Assembly (NCBI RefSeq): GCF_003400205.1
Contig: NZ_QUQV01000003.1
Coordinates: 124,001 to 188,000 of the forward strand
Direction: 5' to 3'
DNA: 64,000 nt
Source: Bacillus sp. HNG
GTDB taxonomy: Bacteria; Bacillota; Bacilli; Bacillales; Bacillaceae_L
The first letter of the stretch is position 1; each line of letters opens with the position of its first letter. The notes under the pieces were generated by a model. That model was given only the letters and a program-made list of their open reading frames with translations. It did no database searches and was not told the DNA's origin. The position numbers and the translations under genes are program-made. Shown here in pieces: positions 38,083 through 46,393 of this stretch.

Positions 38083-38649
38083 TTAGCCGCGAAACCCAAG
38101 ATCTCTAAGTTCACGGAGGGTTCGTGATACAGGCAATCCCACTACAGAAAAATAGTCACCTTTTATATGTTTTACGAGTGCAGATCCTAGTCCTTGAATT
38201 CCATATGAACCTGCTTTATCCATTGGTTCGCCTGAAGCAACATATGCTTGAATTTCCTCATCTGTAAGATCCCAAAACGTCACTTCTGTTCTTTCAAAAA
38301 ACAATTTTTGAGTGTCTTTAAAAAGAATCGCAACTCCTGTTACGACTTCATGTGTTTGATTTGATAAAGTTTTTAAAACATGTATAGATTCCTGTTCGTT
38401 TTTAGGTTTACCTAAAAATTGGTTTTGAAACACAACAGCTGTATCTGCTGCAAGAATATAGGAATCCGGAAATTGTTTCGCAATTGCCTTTGCTTTTTTA
38501 GAGGCAATCGTCATGACCTTATCTTCAGGAGTGAGAGTTTCGTCAATGGATTCATCAATATTACTGACGGAAACATCGAAGGAAAGTTTCACATTTCTAA
38601 GAAGTTCTTTTCGTCGTGGAGAACCTGAGGCTAAAACGAGGTGTTGCAT
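38083..38649 (-). CDS. maf: Maf-like nucleoside triphosphate pyrophosphatase
   Basis: A 188-residue house-cleaning nucleotidase that hydrolyses dTTP, UTP or modified nucleotides. The opening LVLASGSPRRKELLRN and ILAADTAVVFQNQFLGKPKN near residues 65-84 are the Maf signatures. In B. subtilis overexpression blocks septation. It lies in the usual position between spoIIB and radC. Confidence 0.96.
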   Translation of the reverse strand: MQHLVLASGSPRRKELLRNVKLSFDVSVSNIDESIDETLTPEDKVMTIASKKAKAIAKQFPDSYILAADTAVVFQNQFLGKPKNEQESIHVLKTLSNQTHEVVTGVAILFKDTQKLFFERTEVTFWDLTDEEIQAYVASGEPMDKAGSYGIQGLGSALVKHIKGDYFSVVGLPVSRTLRELRDLGFRG

Positions 38650-38805
38650 TTGATTTCACCCTTTTCATTTTTTTCAGAATGGAAGATACCTGTTTATCGT
38701 AACAAACAAATCAGCCGTCTACAATTATGTAAAATTGAATTTTCCAGATGGTTTATTATTTGAGAAGACTTTCCTTTTTATGTAAAAGCTTTGATTATCT
38801 AGCCA

Positions 38806-38842
38806 TAAAAAAGAAAAGGAGAAGATATCCCCTTTCCATTTT
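38806..38842 (-). terminator. Possible terminator after spoIIB
   Basis: GAAAGGGGA and TCTCCTTTTC can form an imperfect stem around ATATCT, followed on the minus strand by TTTTTTAT, 22 bases past the spoIIB stop codon. Confidence 0.55.
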
Positions 38843-38863
38843 CACTAAAAAATTGAATTTTGT

Positions 38864-39955
38864 CTAGCTTAACTCAGAAATCCAAACGGCATAAGCTTGA
38901 TATGCATTTAATAATGATTGCTGTGTTTGCCATAATGATTTTTGGTCGCCACCATTTTTATATTCCTGTAGTTGTGTAAAGGCAGACTGTATGTCTGAAT
39001 GAAATTTCTGAAGTTGTTCATTTAGGTTGTCCGTCTTGATTTCTTTTACCGCTGCGATTTGTTTCGAAAGATTTTCCCATTGTCCATTATCAATTGCTCC
39101 CGTTCCGAAAGCCTGGGAGGAAAGAGCTGCTAATTCCTTAAACACGGGCAGATCTACTTTGATTGCCTCAGAGTCTACTTTTCCTGCATTTGCATAGGAC
39201 CCACCAGGGACTTCATAAGTCTTTGGGAAAAATTCAGGAAATGCTTCTTTGTAAACCGTCTTCATCCCACTTACAGAACTTTGTTCAGCCCCAATACCGG
39301 CAATAACATAATACGCACCTTCCATTTCAACGGCAGTCGCCGCAAAGCCCTTGTCCTTGATTTCATTTACAGTTGTCTTCGCAGAGTCAGCAGTTGAAAA
39401 TTTCCCACCTTGAATGACACCCATAGATAGCGTCTCTAAATCAATTGAAACTGGCTTACTGGCAGGCGTATCCGGAGTATCCTCCTGTTTCCCCGAAGTT
39501 GGAGGAGTTTCATTAGTTGGCTGAGAGGGGGACTCATTTTCTACAGGTCCCGCATTGACATCTTCCACTATTTTTAAAATCATGATTCCAAATCCGATGC
39601 CAAGGACAATTGCCAAAACAATAGAAATGGAGAATTGCTTAAGAGAAAATAGTTGAAATCCTTTTTTCTTTTTCGGTATATACTCCATTTTGCTAGGACC
39701 TTTTGCGTGTCGTAAATCTTCAATTGGAATGACTGGAATTTCTGTTTCCTTTGAAGAATGATTTTTCAAGTTTTCATCTGGTAAAACCCAGCTAAAATCA
39801 TCGTCCTCTTCCTCTTGTGCCGCTGCAACCTCATCATTCTCTACGATAATAAGAGGTTTTTCAGATTCGACAAAATCAGTTGTTTCTTTCTCTTCTTTTT
39901 GAATCGTTGACTCCTTACCATTAATTTTAATTGAAATCCGATTATGCTTGTCCAT
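38864..39955 (-). CDS. spoIIB: SpoIIB-type SPOR domain sporulation protein
   Basis: A 363-residue protein with an acidic cytoplasmic N-terminal half, one membrane segment (about residues 114-134, FSISIVLAIVLGIGFGIMIL), a Pro/Thr linker and a SPOR domain (about 180-250, MGVIQGGKFSTADSAKTTVNEI...YYVIAGIGAEQSSV) that binds septal peptidoglycan. N-terminal ISIKINGKES resembles the KVTINGKEE of B. subtilis SpoIIB. SpoIIB helps septal wall thinning at engulfment. I use the ATG at 39953-39955 behind GGTGGTGAAAAT. The order spoIIB-maf-radC is as in B. subtilis. Confidence 0.88.
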   Translation of the reverse strand: MDKHNRISIKINGKESTIQKEEKETTDFVESEKPLIIVENDEVAAAQEEEDDDFSWVLPDENLKNHSSKETEIPVIPIEDLRHAKGPSKMEYIPKKKKGFQLFSLKQFSISIVLAIVLGIGFGIMILKIVEDVNAGPVENESPSQPTNETPPTSGKQEDTPDTPASKPVSIDLETLSMGVIQGGKFSTADSAKTTVNEIKDKGFAATAVEMEGAYYVIAGIGAEQSSVSGMKTVYKEAFPEFFPKTYEVPGGSYANAGKVDSEAIKVDLPVFKELAALSSQAFGTGAIDNGQWENLSKQIAAVKEIKTDNLNEQLQKFHSDIQSAFTQLQEYKNGGDQKSLWQTQQSLLNAYQAYAVWISELS

Positions 39956-40031
39956 ATTTTCACCACCTATTAACATTATTCAGCAGTAGTCCCCTTTTTA
40001 AAAAGTGGGGAATGAATGCCAAAGGTAAACA

Positions 40032-40157
40032 ATTCAGTCAGATGATTCTTTGACTGAATAATGTTAAAGCCTCCGGCGGATGCCACAGATTTTCAAAGGA
40101 AATTTTTCGAGCTCGCTCGAAAAAATCTTGGCGCAAATACGCCAAAGCGCATTTGAT
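40032..40157. repeat. Dispersed repeat family A, copy 4 (short form, opposite orientation)
   Basis: Reading the minus strand, the core from 40157 to 40068 runs TCAAATGCGCTTTGGCGTATTTG ... ATCCGCCGGAGGCT with the short middle TTCGAGCGAGCTCGAA. It is followed by a nine-base stem ATTCAGTCA/TGACTGAAT (40032-40040 and 40051-40059) whose sequence differs from the matching hairpin in other copies. It fills much of the 364-base gap between spoIIB and the pilus operon; 40160-40297 shows nothing else. Confidence 0.8.
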
Positions 40158-40296
40158 TGAAACGCTCTACTTTTTTGTCAATCCTATCATACCTAGAAAA
40201 AAAAAGAACAAGACATTTGTCGGCTTGTTGCTAAAGGTTATCGTCAAATTCTTACAATAAAAAACATAGGGTGTCTTTGGAACTTCTATAAAAAGA

Positions 40297-40320
40297 AAAA
40301 ACCCACTTAATTGTGGGTTC
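40297..40320 (-). terminator. Terminator at the end of the type IV pilus operon
   Basis: AACCCAC pairs with GTGGGTT around AATTAA right at the stop codon of the last pilus gene; the minus-strand tail is TTTTTTCTTTTT. Confidence 0.85.
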
Positions 40321-41132
40321 TATTCTTCAACATTCATCGATAATTCTACGAATACACTTGGACCTTCTTCTTGAGCTTTAATAATGTCGTCAACAGATAA
40401 GTGAGTTCCTGCTGGAATGATGACATTTCCTTCACTGTCCAGGATATCTTTTGTGACAACTTTACCATAAAGTAGATCAACTTGTTTTAAGCGCAATGCC
40501 TTTGCTTCAGATTCTTCATGCTGATCAATGGAAGCATTAATTTCATCAAATGGACTTTGTGTTTCTGTTGATTCAGGTAGTAATTCTTCAATGTCGACAT
40601 CTTGTTGGTTTTCAGTAGACTCTATTTGTGGATTTTCTAATGACTCTACTGAATCAAGGAATTTAGAAGAAGCATCCTCTCCAACAATGATAATGTCTTT
40701 TCCATATGTAAGAACAAACTCTGATGCTAAGACAACTTCCTTACCAGAAACATTTAATAATGTTCCTAATAAATTTCCTGTTTCGTCATCAACATAATAT
40801 TCAAGGACTTCTCCTAATAACTGACCTTTTCGAGTCATTACTTTTGTATTTGTTATTTTAATTTTTTTATTTACTAGTGAATTTGCAATTGGAATTTCAT
40901 TAAGGTCAATGACTGAGCTTTCACTTTCAATCGTAACAGCGTACTCTCCGATTCCGACTACTCTTTTGAAAGGAATGGCTTTAACACTTACCTGCCAATC
41001 TTCATGTTCAATTGTTAGAAAATCAACTGAGCCTTTTTCGGGGTTAATAACTAATGATTTTACTTTTCCTACTTCTATTCCATCTATAATACTAATGATT
41101 GGTAAACCAACTATCTCAACACTTTTTTTCAT
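40320..41132 (-). CDS. PRC-barrel domain protein, last gene of the pilus operon
   Basis: A 270-residue protein with two PRC-barrel-like beta domains: residues about 1-75 (GLPIISIIDGIEVGKVKSLVINPEKG) and about 88-152 (IKITNTKVMTRKGQLLGEVLEYYVDDETGNLLG, quoted in part). The second half is acidic and Gln/Ser-rich, with a conserved-looking end (YGKVVTKDILDSEGNVIIPAGTHLS). There is no signal peptide or membrane segment, so it is cytosolic. PRC barrels act as adaptor folds in RNA processing and photosynthesis; the role here is unknown. Its place suggests a link to pilus assembly or regulation. Confidence 0.75.
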   Translation of the reverse strand: MKKSVEIVGLPIISIIDGIEVGKVKSLVINPEKGSVDFLTIEHEDWQVSVKAIPFKRVVGIGEYAVTIESESSVIDLNEIPIANSLVNKKIKITNTKVMTRKGQLLGEVLEYYVDDETGNLLGTLLNVSGKEVVLASEFVLTYGKDIIIVGEDASSKFLDSVESLENPQIESTENQQDVDIEELLPESTETQSPFDEINASIDQHEESEAKALRLKQVDLLYGKVVTKDILDSEGNVIIPAGTHLSVDDIIKAQEEGPSVFVELSMNVEE

Positions 41133-41209
41133 AAATCATTCACCACACCTATTTATTTTTAAACAACGGCTTTTTCCATTCATTTTACCATGCTTTCCGC
41201 TATTTTTCG

Positions 41210-42529
41210 TCATATTTTGCAATATTCTTCTAATAAAAAGTTAATTTCCTGTAAAATAACCGGGTATTTCTCAAATCTGCTCTTATTTTGAGAAATTAAT
41301 GTAAACAATCCGTCATATTGCTCAGTCTTTATATAATGGTCAATTAATAAGCTTACAAAAGTATAATAATCATGATCAGATAATTTCGGATGAAGGTGGC
41401 CTACTATCAATTTTTCATATTGAGAAGTTGTTAATTTGTTCCGAGATAGTTTGATTTGAGAAATCATGGTTGTAAAAAGTTGTTGCCTTAAATCATTTTG
41501 ATTGTCACGCTCTTCTTGAATATCGGTCTCTTCATCCACTACATTAGTACTTACATCATCTATATCTAAATCGTTGTTTTGTTCGTTCTCAGATGTGTCT
41601 GACTGACTGTCCTCTATCCAGTCTAACTCAGTGATGCCTTCTATTTCATCCTGTAGTTCTTTTTCTATTTGTAGTTCATCATCTTCTTCTGTTAAGTCAA
41701 CCTCTATCTCTTCTACTTCATAATCGGTTGATTCAATCATTGGAACTTCTATTTCACTTTGTTCATTCTGTTCCTCATCAGATTCCTCATCATTCGTTAC
41801 TTGTAAACTATCAAATTGAATTTCTTCATGTACTGATGGGGCTATATTTACATCTTTATCTTCATTTTCAGCTAGGTCCATCGGCTGTATTTCTTCTGTT
41901 TTCTCTGTAGCCTCAACCATTTCAGCATGATCTTGTTTTTCATTGTTAGTATCGTTTAATTCCAATTCGATTTCTTTAAGTAAATCATCAAAATCAGAAT
42001 CGGGATTTTCATCTTGTGTATGAATCTCATATGTATTTTCAAGTTCTTCAGTTTCTACGTATACATTTTCTAATGCATGATCATCTTCATTTTGATGGTC
42101 CGTTGCTTCAATATCCTCAACTATTTCCTCCTCAACCTCTTGCATTGGAGGAGAGTCCTCTTTTTGTTCAGTAACTGAATCCTTGTTTTCTTCAATCTTT
42201 AATTGACTACGTATTTCTTCTTCAACTTCATCTTCAATTTCAAATTTGATGACCTTTTCTTCTATTCCTGATGCATTTTCTGGATGAAGAAACAATTGTG
42301 GTCCAAATCTTTTACCGATTAAATATGAAAACCCTATTGCTAGCAGTATTAACACTAACCCTATTTGCCATACGCTCATCACCGTCTTCCCTATGATTCC
42401 AATGACAAAAACGATAAATGCACAAAAAAGTATAAGTAATTTCCCCTTCCTAGTAAAACCAAGTGGTAAAAAATAAATAATAGGTAGAACAAGTAAAAGA
42501 GATATAAGTGCAATTACAAAGGATTCCAA
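41210..42529 (-). CDS. Unrecognised acidic membrane protein in the pilus operon
   Basis: I do not recognise this 439-residue protein. Residues 1-72 hold three hydrophobic segments (about 3-23, 31-49 and 52-70). Residues 90-340 are extremely rich in Glu and Asp with scattered Asn, Gln and Ser and few hydrophobic residues, so they are probably disordered. The last 90 residues look folded and helical (QLFTTMISQIKLSRNKLTTSQYEKL, then LSDHDYYTFVSLLIDHYIKTEQYDGLFTLI). The TTG start follows GAGGTGAG. It lies between pilO and the PRC-barrel gene in the same direction and may be a cytoplasmic regulator or scaffold of the pilus machine. Confidence 0.7.
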   Translation of the reverse strand: MESFVIALISLLLVLPIIYFLPLGFTRKGKLLILFCAFIVFVIGIIGKTVMSVWQIGLVLILLAIGFSYLIGKRFGPQLFLHPENASGIEEKVIKFEIEDEVEEEIRSQLKIEENKDSVTEQKEDSPPMQEVEEEIVEDIEATDHQNEDDHALENVYVETEELENTYEIHTQDENPDSDFDDLLKEIELELNDTNNEKQDHAEMVEATEKTEEIQPMDLAENEDKDVNIAPSVHEEIQFDSLQVTNDEESDEEQNEQSEIEVPMIESTDYEVEEIEVDLTEEDDELQIEKELQDEIEGITELDWIEDSQSDTSENEQNNDLDIDDVSTNVVDEETDIQEERDNQNDLRQQLFTTMISQIKLSRNKLTTSQYEKLIVGHLHPKLSDHDYYTFVSLLIDHYIKTEQYDGLFTLISQNKSRFEKYPVILQEINFLLEEYCKI

Positions 42530-42554
42530 GCTGTTCTCACCTCTTTCTATTGTA

Positions 42555-43343
42555 TTACTGATTGTTCTCGTTTTTCTTTTCCAGTCCTGGAGCTAAAGGA
42601 TTCTTTTTATTGCTAGGAGGTGGAACGGTTAGTTTGGGTGCCTCTTCAGCAAGTTCCGTATATTTCGGCATATAGAACGTTGAAATGGTTACATCGTACA
42701 CAAGCTGTTCAGCTACTTGACTCACTGACACGAGCTCTGGAGTACCTGTAAAACTCAATGAATTCACCCTTGTTATGCGTGTTTGATGCTCGAGAGCTGA
42801 TAGGAAATTTTCCAATTCTTCATAATTTGGTGATTGAACGTGTATCGTGACTGTAATTTGGTTGAGCCCATCAATTAGCACTGGATCTATTATTTCCGCT
42901 TCCTCAATCTGCTTATCAGTACCATTATCAATTGTTTCTTGGTTAGTTTCCGTCGAATTGTCAGTATTCGTTGCCTCTTGTTGCCCTTCAGGTTGAGTTT
43001 CATCGATTAATGTAAACTCACTCTGACTATAGGACATATTGAGCACTCTACTTTCTGATAAGGTTTCAGCACGTTGCACATCCATAACAATTTGTTCCAC
43101 TAACGGAACTACTGGTATTCTCTTTTGAATCTCAGTGGAGCTGATAACCGGTATTCCATTTGGCCGTTTATCAGAAATGACCTCTAATAGTCTTTGTTCT
43201 GTTTTGAGACTATTCTCTAGTTGCGAAACTTTTAGCTTTACGGGTTTTACTAGAAGGAGATAAGTCAAATAAAAAACTCCTACTAAAAAGACGATCGCTA
43301 GTACTAAATATGTGATTTGTTTACGTGAAAAATGGAGAGTCAT
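42555..43343 (-). CDS. pilO: Type IV pilus inner-membrane assembly protein PilO
   Basis: A 262-residue protein with one N-terminal membrane segment (about residues 9-31), a coiled coil (about 32-60) and an extracytoplasmic ferredoxin-like domain (QITVTIHVQSPNYEELENFLSALEHQTRITRVNSLSF near 165-200, quoted in parts), the classic PilO pattern. A Thr/Asn/Gln/Glu-rich linker interrupts it at about 110-150. It follows pilN by two bases. PilO pairs with PilN and PilM to form the alignment complex. Confidence 0.85.
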   Translation of the reverse strand: MTLHFSRKQITYLVLAIVFLVGVFYLTYLLLVKPVKLKVSQLENSLKTEQRLLEVISDKRPNGIPVISSTEIQKRIPVVPLVEQIVMDVQRAETLSESRVLNMSYSQSEFTLIDETQPEGQQEATNTDNSTETNQETIDNGTDKQIEEAEIIDPVLIDGLNQITVTIHVQSPNYEELENFLSALEHQTRITRVNSLSFTGTPELVSVSQVAEQLVYDVTISTFYMPKYTELAEEAPKLTVPPPSNKKNPLAPGLEKKNENNQ

Positions 43344-43345
43344 GT

Positions 43346-44017
43346 TTATTTCCCCTCCTGCATTGACTTTATGGCACTCTTGTCAAAAATGATTTCATAT
43401 TGAGCATAATACCTCGGTAAAATGTTATTATTTTGCTCGGATTCTATTTTATTATCGGTTGCAGCCTCATTTTCTTTAGCATTATTGTTTGTATCAGTTG
43501 TCTCGGTAGTTGTAACTGTCCCATTACCTGCGTCGGCAATTGGGGTAGTCGAAACGGTCAACAATTGAGCTGATTTGATAAGTAGAGAATCAGTAAGTAA
43601 CGCTAAATATTGAGCATTCTCAGTATTTGTATCAAACTGAACCTCTAAAGTAACAATTCCATCCTCCGTATATGAAAAGTTTTGAACAAAGCCTCGTTCA
43701 GGTAACAATGTTGTTAAATGATTTAAAATCGGTACTGTCTCTACAAAATAACTGTCTGCCCATTCAACAGTTTTTTCTAAGTTAATCACATGATTAGACT
43801 GATTGGCTGAATCATTTTTTTGCTCTTCAGCGACTCGAGTTTCTTGTAAAGTTGTAATATGCTTGGTTAGCTGTTCTTCGAGCGTGGTTGCTTTTTTGTA
43901 CTGAATCAATAAAAATAAAAAGCCCATTAAAGCTACACTGATCATAATGATGAGGAGTAATAATTTTGCTCGGTTTTTAAATTCTTTTCTTGGAAGTAAA
44001 TTAATATTTACAAGCAT
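43346..44017 (-). CDS. pilN: Type IV pilus assembly protein PilN
   Basis: A 223-residue protein beginning with VNINLLPRKEF, the short cytoplasmic motif of PilN that docks into PilM. One membrane segment (about residues 21-40), a coiled coil and an extracytoplasmic PilN domain follow, with a Thr/Asn-rich loop near 165-190. I use the ATG at 44015-44017, two bases after the pilM stop codon and seven bases after AGAGG; a GTG two codons earlier is the alternative. Tight packing with pilM and pilO supports one transcript. Confidence 0.88.
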   Translation of the reverse strand: MLVNINLLPRKEFKNRAKLLLLIIMISVALMGFLFLLIQYKKATTLEEQLTKHITTLQETRVAEEQKNDSANQSNHVINLEKTVEWADSYFVETVPILNHLTTLLPERGFVQNFSYTEDGIVTLEVQFDTNTENAQYLALLTDSLLIKSAQLLTVSTTPIADAGNGTVTTTETTDTNNNAKENEAATDNKIESEQNNNILPRYYAQYEIIFDKSAIKSMQEGK

Positions 44018-44019
44018 AC

Positions 44020-44991
44020 TCACACCTCTTTAAGAGCTAATCCTAATGGTAGAAAATATTGTCTAGGCAGTTTATCAAATGTATCAATTTTATGTATCGG
44101 AATTTCATATCTCTCAATGAGTGTAGACGAGATGTCCGGAAGATTTGGATGATCCCCGCTAACAAGAATTTTTGTAATTCGTTCTTTCCCCTGTGTCATA
44201 TTAAAACTGTAAAAATTCATCACATGTTCAATCTCTTTCGTGATTTCATCAATGAGAACCTCTAATTTACTACGATGACTATTCCATTTTATATTCGCTA
44301 GAGTATGAGAGGAATTTTCTTTGATGTCCCAATCCTCAATCGATGTATCCAGATTAAGATGCCTCATAAACAAAGGAAGATCCTGATGAAAAATGCTCAA
44401 GTTGGCGGATTGTAAATCAAATTGAAGCAATAAAAAATGCTCCTCTTCATTTGTTTTTTGACAAAAATGAAAGAGTCGATACAAACAAAGTGGTGTAATA
44501 TCGGCTGCAATTGGTTTTAAAGAAGCATCTTCCAATATAGACGAATATTCTAATGCAACCTCCTCAGGAGCTGCAAAAATAAGAACCTCTTTTACCTTTT
44601 CATCTTCTGAAAGTACTTTGAAATCGAGGACAGGCTCATCAAAAGGAAGATGTATAGTTGTCCCCATCTCCAAATAAATATATCCTAAAATCTCATCATC
44701 CTTTACTTCATTTGGAATCGAAATTTTTCGAATCACCACAAACGGATCTGGAATAACGAACTGAACTTGTGCGTTTTTTATCCCCCATTCTGTTACACAT
44801 TCTTCTAGTATTAAGTGCAATGTGTCTCTTTCAAGAATTCTCCCATCTTGAATAATACCCGGAGGTAAATATTTTTCGCGAAACTTTTGTACAGTAATAG
44901 GGTTAGACCGTTTCACACCCACATATCGAATTACGTGATCTTTGATAATAATATTTGCAATTTTACTTGGTGAAAATAGAGTCAAAACCAT
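44020..44991 (-). CDS. pilM: Type IV pilus assembly protein PilM
   Basis: A 323-residue cytoplasmic actin-like protein. It shows IKDHVIRYVGVKRSNPITVQ near the N-terminus, WGIKNAQVQFVIPDPFVVIRKISIP (quoted in part) with the PilM strand pattern and a late ILVSGDHPNLPDISSTL segment. PilM binds ATP and the PilN N-terminus and links the cytoplasmic motor ring to the membrane complex. I use the ATG at 44989-44991 behind AGGGG. It is more diverged than proteobacterial PilM. Confidence 0.85.
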   Translation of the reverse strand: MVLTLFSPSKIANIIIKDHVIRYVGVKRSNPITVQKFREKYLPPGIIQDGRILERDTLHLILEECVTEWGIKNAQVQFVIPDPFVVIRKISIPNEVKDDEILGYIYLEMGTTIHLPFDEPVLDFKVLSEDEKVKEVLIFAAPEEVALEYSSILEDASLKPIAADITPLCLYRLFHFCQKTNEEEHFLLLQFDLQSANLSIFHQDLPLFMRHLNLDTSIEDWDIKENSSHTLANIKWNSHRSKLEVLIDEITKEIEHVMNFYSFNMTQGKERITKILVSGDHPNLPDISSTLIERYEIPIHKIDTFDKLPRQYFLPLGLALKEV

Positions 44992-45001
44992 TATGTATCC
45001 C

Positions 45002-45754
45002 CTATCCAATTAAATCGATATACAAAGCGATAAGCTCATGGCCGAAAAAATAAGCGATAAGCGTACCAATGACAATGGAAGGACCAAAGGGCATTGGTTT
45101 TCCTTTTTTTACTTTTCCAATGACAATCCCAATTAATCCTAGGATTGTACCGATGAGAGTGGCAAGGAAAAATGAGAGAAGGACTAGCTTCCAACCTAAT
45201 GCAATCCCTAGAACAGCATATAACTTTATATCCCCTCCACCCATTCCACCTTTGCTAACGATGGCAATCAGATAAAGAAGTAGGAACCCAACGAAACTTC
45301 CAACAACCATATCCCACCACGGGTCGAGTGGAACGAAAATCCGTTCAATGAGAAATACTGGAGCAAAGAATAATAAAACCTTGTCTGGGATAATCATGTA
45401 GGTAAGATCGGAAACAAAAACAATTACCAATAAAGAGATCAAGGTCCAAGCGATGATCAATTCTTTTGACCATCCCACCAGCATTGGTGAAATCGTGAAA
45501 AGAATTGCAGTGGCAAGCTCAATCGAAGCATAGATGGGTGATATGCGTTTTTTACAATTTCTGCACTTTCCCCCTTGAATGAGATACGAAAATACAGGGA
45601 TCAGTTCAATCGCAGTTAGCTGGTGCTTACAAGTCGGACATGCTGAACGAGGACGAACGATTGATTCTCCAACTGGAATGCGTAGGCCTACGACGTTGAA
45701 GAAGGAGCCAAGAACTAAACCCAGAACTAAAATATACAAGTATAAATATATCAA
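45002..45754 (-). CDS. pilD: Prepilin peptidase PilD/ComC
   Basis: A 250-residue membrane aspartic protease that cleaves the Gly-terminated leader of prepilins and methylates the new N-terminus. The cytoplasmic zinc-binding loop has CPTCKHQ and CRNCKKR near residues 39-66, and the catalytic motif GMGGGDIKLY is near 170. The other catalytic Asp lies in VFVSDLTYMIIPDKVL near 112-127. This is the gene that stands alone as comC between spoIIB and folC in B. subtilis; here it is embedded in the pilus operon and presumably also serves competence pseudopilins if present. Confidence 0.94.
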   Translation of the reverse strand: MIYLYLYILVLGLVLGSFFNVVGLRIPVGESIVRPRSACPTCKHQLTAIELIPVFSYLIQGGKCRNCKKRISPIYASIELATAILFTISPMLVGWSKELIIAWTLISLLVIVFVSDLTYMIIPDKVLLFFAPVFLIERIFVPLDPWWDMVVGSFVGFLLLYLIAIVSKGGMGGGDIKLYAVLGIALGWKLVLLSFFLATLIGTILGLIGIVIGKVKKGKPMPFGPSIVIGTLIAYFFGHELIALYIDLIG

Positions 45755-45817
45755 AAGTTTTCACCTCTAATAATAAGTGCAGTCCTCAAAATATAGGACT
45801 ACACTTATCATTAATTT

Positions 45818-46255
45818 TTAATCTCCGGTAGTTGGTGTGATATTATCAAAATAATTCTTTGATTGAAGTTGAGCTTTTGTTGCTCCAGTTACTGTATAAG
45901 TTTTATTGTCTAAAGTTACTACGAAGTCTATAGTTGTAGGTACACCATTAGTAATATGAACAGCATATGAACTAAACTGTGTATCATCAATATATTCTTG
46001 TAAATCATTTACAGCGTTATCACCAGTTGAATAGTTGAATTGATTGTCAGATGGAACACCTTCACTTGTAATTGCTAAAGATGAAGCTTCAAATACTTGT
46101 AACGCATCAGCCCTTACAGCGTCTAACTTAGTTTTATTAATCACATTCCCTATTGTTGGAACTGCAATCGCCGCAATAATCCCCAATATTACAATTACCG
46201 CTAATAACTCAATTAATGTTAATCCTTTTTGATTCTTCAAATACTTTTTCAGCAT
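45818..46255 (-). CDS. pilA: Type IV major pilin (prepilin)
   Basis: A 145-residue prepilin. The leader MLKKYLKNQKG is followed by the cleavage site and the N-methylation helix LTLIELLAVIVILGIIAAIAVP with Glu5 of the mature protein. The globular part is short and has no Cys. A strong GGAGAGG site precedes the ATG. Its single-gene position between pilC and pilD and the long spacers (138 bases upstream, 63 downstream) suggest it is the abundant subunit, possibly with extra regulation. A ComGC-like pseudopilin is the alternative. Confidence 0.88.
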   Translation of the reverse strand: MLKKYLKNQKGLTLIELLAVIVILGIIAAIAVPTIGNVINKTKLDAVRADALQVFEASSLAITSEGVPSDNQFNYSTGDNAVNDLQEYIDDTQFSSYAVHITNGVPTTIDFVVTLDNKTYTVTGATKAQLQSKNYFDNITPTTGD

Positions 46256-46393
46256 TCATTTCCTCTCCTTCATAGGAACTAGTCCATTTCTACTACTTAT
46301 TATAATAGCAAATGCTGTTGAAAACACTAGAATTTTGTTTGAAATGACATAGTTTTAAACATTTCTTTACAAAATGATGGATTTTTTTACTTT

